DNA of 64,000 nt from Actinoallomurus sp963850195. Lineage in GTDB: Bacteria; Actinomycetota; Actinomycetes; Streptosporangiales; Streptosporangiaceae. Below the pieces are notes generated by a model. That model was not told where the DNA came from, did not search any database, and saw only the letters and a program-made list of their open reading frames with translations. The stretch is taken from contig CAWKKD010000006.1 in the NCBI GenBank assembly GCA_963850195.1, forward strand, positions 434,001-498,000, read 5' to 3'. Position numbers and translations under genes: made by a program. Position 1 is the first letter of the stretch; each line of letters opens with the position of its first letter. Shown one piece after another: positions 62,820 through 64,000 of this stretch.

Positions 62820-62844
62820 CGCGCCACCCTCCGCGAGGTCCGGC

Positions 62845-63621
62845 TCACGAGTCGCGCCGCAGGACGAGCATGAGGTTCCACCCGAGCAGGTCGCGCAGCA
62901 CGGGCAGCCGCATGAGGAAGCCGCACCAGCGCGGGTAGTAGCGCGGCCGGGCCTCCAGGACCGTCACGTCGTCGCGGGCGCGCGCCAGCCGCAGGACCGG
63001 GGTCGCGCCGAGCGCGAACATGCTCTCGCCGAACCGGTTCTTGGGCGGGCGCCCGTTGCGGCGCTCGTAGCGGCGCGCCGCGTACTCGCCGCCGAACAGG
63101 TGCCACGGCGAGGTCTCGTGCCCACCCCACGGCGAGTACCAGAGCGTGTAGGAGACGTAGACGACCCCGCCCGGCCGCGTCACCCGCACCATCTCGTCGA
63201 TGAACCCGCCGGGGTCGCGCACGTGCTCGAGCACGTTGGAGGAGAAGCTGACGTCGACGCTCGCGTCCTGCAACGGGAGCCAGTAGCCGTCGCCGACGAC
63301 CGAGTTGGCACCCGGCAGCCCGCGGCTGTGCAGCTCGGACGCGTCGGGCTCGACGAGCAGGCAGTGCGCGCCGCGGGCACCGAAGGCGGCCGTGAAGTAG
63401 CCGCCGCCACCGCCGACGTCGACGACGGTGCGGTCCGCGAGGTCGGTGTGGCGTTCGACCTGCTGGACGGCGTCGACCGCCAGCATCGAGTAGAAGTGCT
63501 CGGGGTCGGACTGTTCCTTGAGGAAGGCCCGGAACAGTCGCAGTGAGCGGAACCGCCCCGGGGTCACGAGGTCGGGCGACGGACGCGTTGCCGTCTCGGT
63601 CGACGAGGCGCTGGGAGCCAT
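62845..63621 (-). CDS. Class I SAM-dependent methyltransferase (copy 2)
   Basis: The 258-residue protein has VVDVGGGGGYFTAAF (SAM loop), LLVEPDASE, FSSNVLEHVRDPGGF and RVTRPGGVVYVSYT, with the shared SPWGGHETSPWH and NGRPPKNRFGESM segments. AGGAGAG before ATG 63621 is a good ribosome site. It is the first gene of the AftD operon, transcribed from TTGACG-N17-TAACTT. The paralogue at 42518 also sits with an AftD-like gene, so the pairing is conserved within this genome. Confidence 0.87.
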   Translation of the reverse strand: MAPSASSTETATRPSPDLVTPGRFRSLRLFRAFLKEQSDPEHFYSMLAVDAVQQVERHTDLADRTVVDVGGGGGYFTAAFGARGAHCLLVEPDASELHSRGLPGANSVVGDGYWLPLQDASVDVSFSSNVLEHVRDPGGFIDEMVRVTRPGGVVYVSYTLWYSPWGGHETSPWHLFGGEYAARRYERRNGRPPKNRFGESMFALGATPVLRLARARDDVTVLEARPRYYPRWCGFLMRLPVLRDLLGWNLMLVLRRDS

Positions 63622-63662
63622 GCGGTCTCTCCTGAGTGGGAGCGGGCCGTGGATGACTCCGA

Positions 63663-63691
63663 AAGTTAGAGCACTCTTGACTGATCGTCAA
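63663..63691 (-). promoter_or_regulatory. Promoter with TTGAC-N5-GTCAA operator for the AftD operon
   Basis: On the minus strand TTGACG (63691-63686), a 17-nt spacer and TAACTT (63668-63663) form a near-ideal sigma-A promoter 42 nt before the methyltransferase start. The -35 is half of the inverted repeat TTGACTGATCGTCAA (63677-63691), identical in both arms to the site at 57680. Confidence 0.65.
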
Positions 63692-63706
63692 TAAGTCGGC
63701 GCCCAG

Positions 63707-63725
63707 TATTGACAGTTCATCAATA
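63707..63725. promoter_or_regulatory. Second, variant operator and promoter facing right
   Basis: TATTGACAGTTCATCAATA has perfect 6-bp arms around 7 nt. Its core TTGACAGTTCATCAAT matches the site at 63677 at 13 of 16 positions, 32 bp away. TTGACA (63709-63714) with GAGAAT 18 nt on could drive the rightward glycosyltransferase gene. No gene lies in 63726-63856. Confidence 0.5.
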
Positions 63726-63856
63726 GCGCCCGGAGAATATCGGCGCGAAGATCCCTAAAGCCCCACGGATCCCGTCAAGCTCGACACGAGCCCTCTTTCT
63801 CGCATAACGCCGCAGGTAAGACCCGGCGTGACCGCGAGGCCCCGCGGAGGTGGGCC

Positions 63857-64000
63857 ATGGAACCCGACCCGATTTTTCCGCTCCCCCGGTCCATGATGGC
63901 CGGACCGGCCGTCGATGAACTGGCGCCACCGGTACCCGACCGGCCGCCCGGCACAGGACGGCACGTGGTGATCGTCGCGGGCCGCGACATGGCCAACCCA
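63857..64000 (+). CDS. Glycosyltransferase family 4, 5' fragment
   Basis: GGAGGT 5-6 nt before ATG 63857 opens 48 codons that run off the right edge. The last visible residues, HVVIVAGRDMANP, match the start of GT4 enzymes, where an AGGSE-type loop normally follows. It diverges from the methyltransferase-AftD operon and is likely part of the same envelope-glycan locus. Confidence 0.65.
   Translation, partial: MEPDPIFPLPRSMMAGPAVDELAPPVPDRPPGTGRHVVIVAGRDMANP

Overview
The window is very GC-rich DNA with a strong third-position GC bias, frequent GTG and TTG starts and many 4-nt ATGA/GTGA gene overlaps. Gene content (F420-type LLM oxidoreductase, orphan MCE protein, mycobacterial-type Ltp/FadE/FadD genes, AftD-like arabinosyltransferases, DUF2613, DUF3068) points to the chromosome of a soil actinomycete. 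The order Streptosporangiales is a guess. I see no tRNA, rRNA, CRISPR array, IS element, phage or large biosynthetic gene cluster.

Region by region. 1-7079 (minus): one operon for L-fucose-type sugars: FAH hydrolase, L-fuconate dehydratase, SDR dehydrogenase, a CUT2 ABC importer whose binding-protein gene is frameshifted, and an aldo/keto reductase cut by the left edge. A divergent GntR regulator (7268) has a candidate operator before it. 8029-14965: MBL hydrolase, phosphotransferase, cysteine-less HesB-like protein, LLM oxidoreductase, two divergent SDRs, phosphotriesterase-family hydrolase, LysR. 15038-21670: MFS exporter, orphan MCE protein, a translationally coupled GNAT plus N-succinylamino-acid-racemase-like enolase, a small DUF6243-like protein, cysteine-dioxygenase-like cupin with divergent LysR, MarR. 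21746-32320: acyl-CoA catabolism resembling part of the mycobacterial sterol regulon (FadD, two Ltp/thiolase-like proteins, DUF35 protein, FadD, crotonase), then GH5 hydrolase, adenosine deaminase and nitronate-monooxygenase-like protein; KstR-like palindromes sit before two genes. 32471-39602: a LAL-type LuxR regulator, then a secreted M4 metalloprotease and a secreted M1 aminopeptidase, with a LuxR-type palindrome between regulator and proteases. 39760-42389: small or poorly known genes, one apparently damaged.

42518-64000 is mostly cell-envelope glycan synthesis. A methyltransferase, acyltransferase and AftD-like protein occur near 42.5-48.4 kb. GT4, GT2, DUF2613 and a GT-C-like membrane protein lie at 49.4-53.3 kb. 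A second methyltransferase, AftD-like protein and Trm112-like protein form an operon at 58.3-63.6 kb. Between them lie a fused FadE34-type acyl-CoA dehydrogenase, two TetR regulators and a lipoprotein.

Most notable signals: (i) an inverted repeat TTGAC-N5-GTCAA at the -35 region of a leaderless TetR gene (57717), repeated at the promoter of the second AftD operon, with a close variant on the far side, which suggests a dedicated glycan regulator; (ii) a divergent MarR/PPOX pair whose two ATG codons overlap inside a perfect 20-bp palindrome, with mirror-image -10 boxes 8 nt from each start; (iii) several other apparently leaderless genes; (iv) a 408-nt antisense overlap of the acyltransferase and AftD-like genes; (v) a damaged reading frame at 40.0-41.0 kb.
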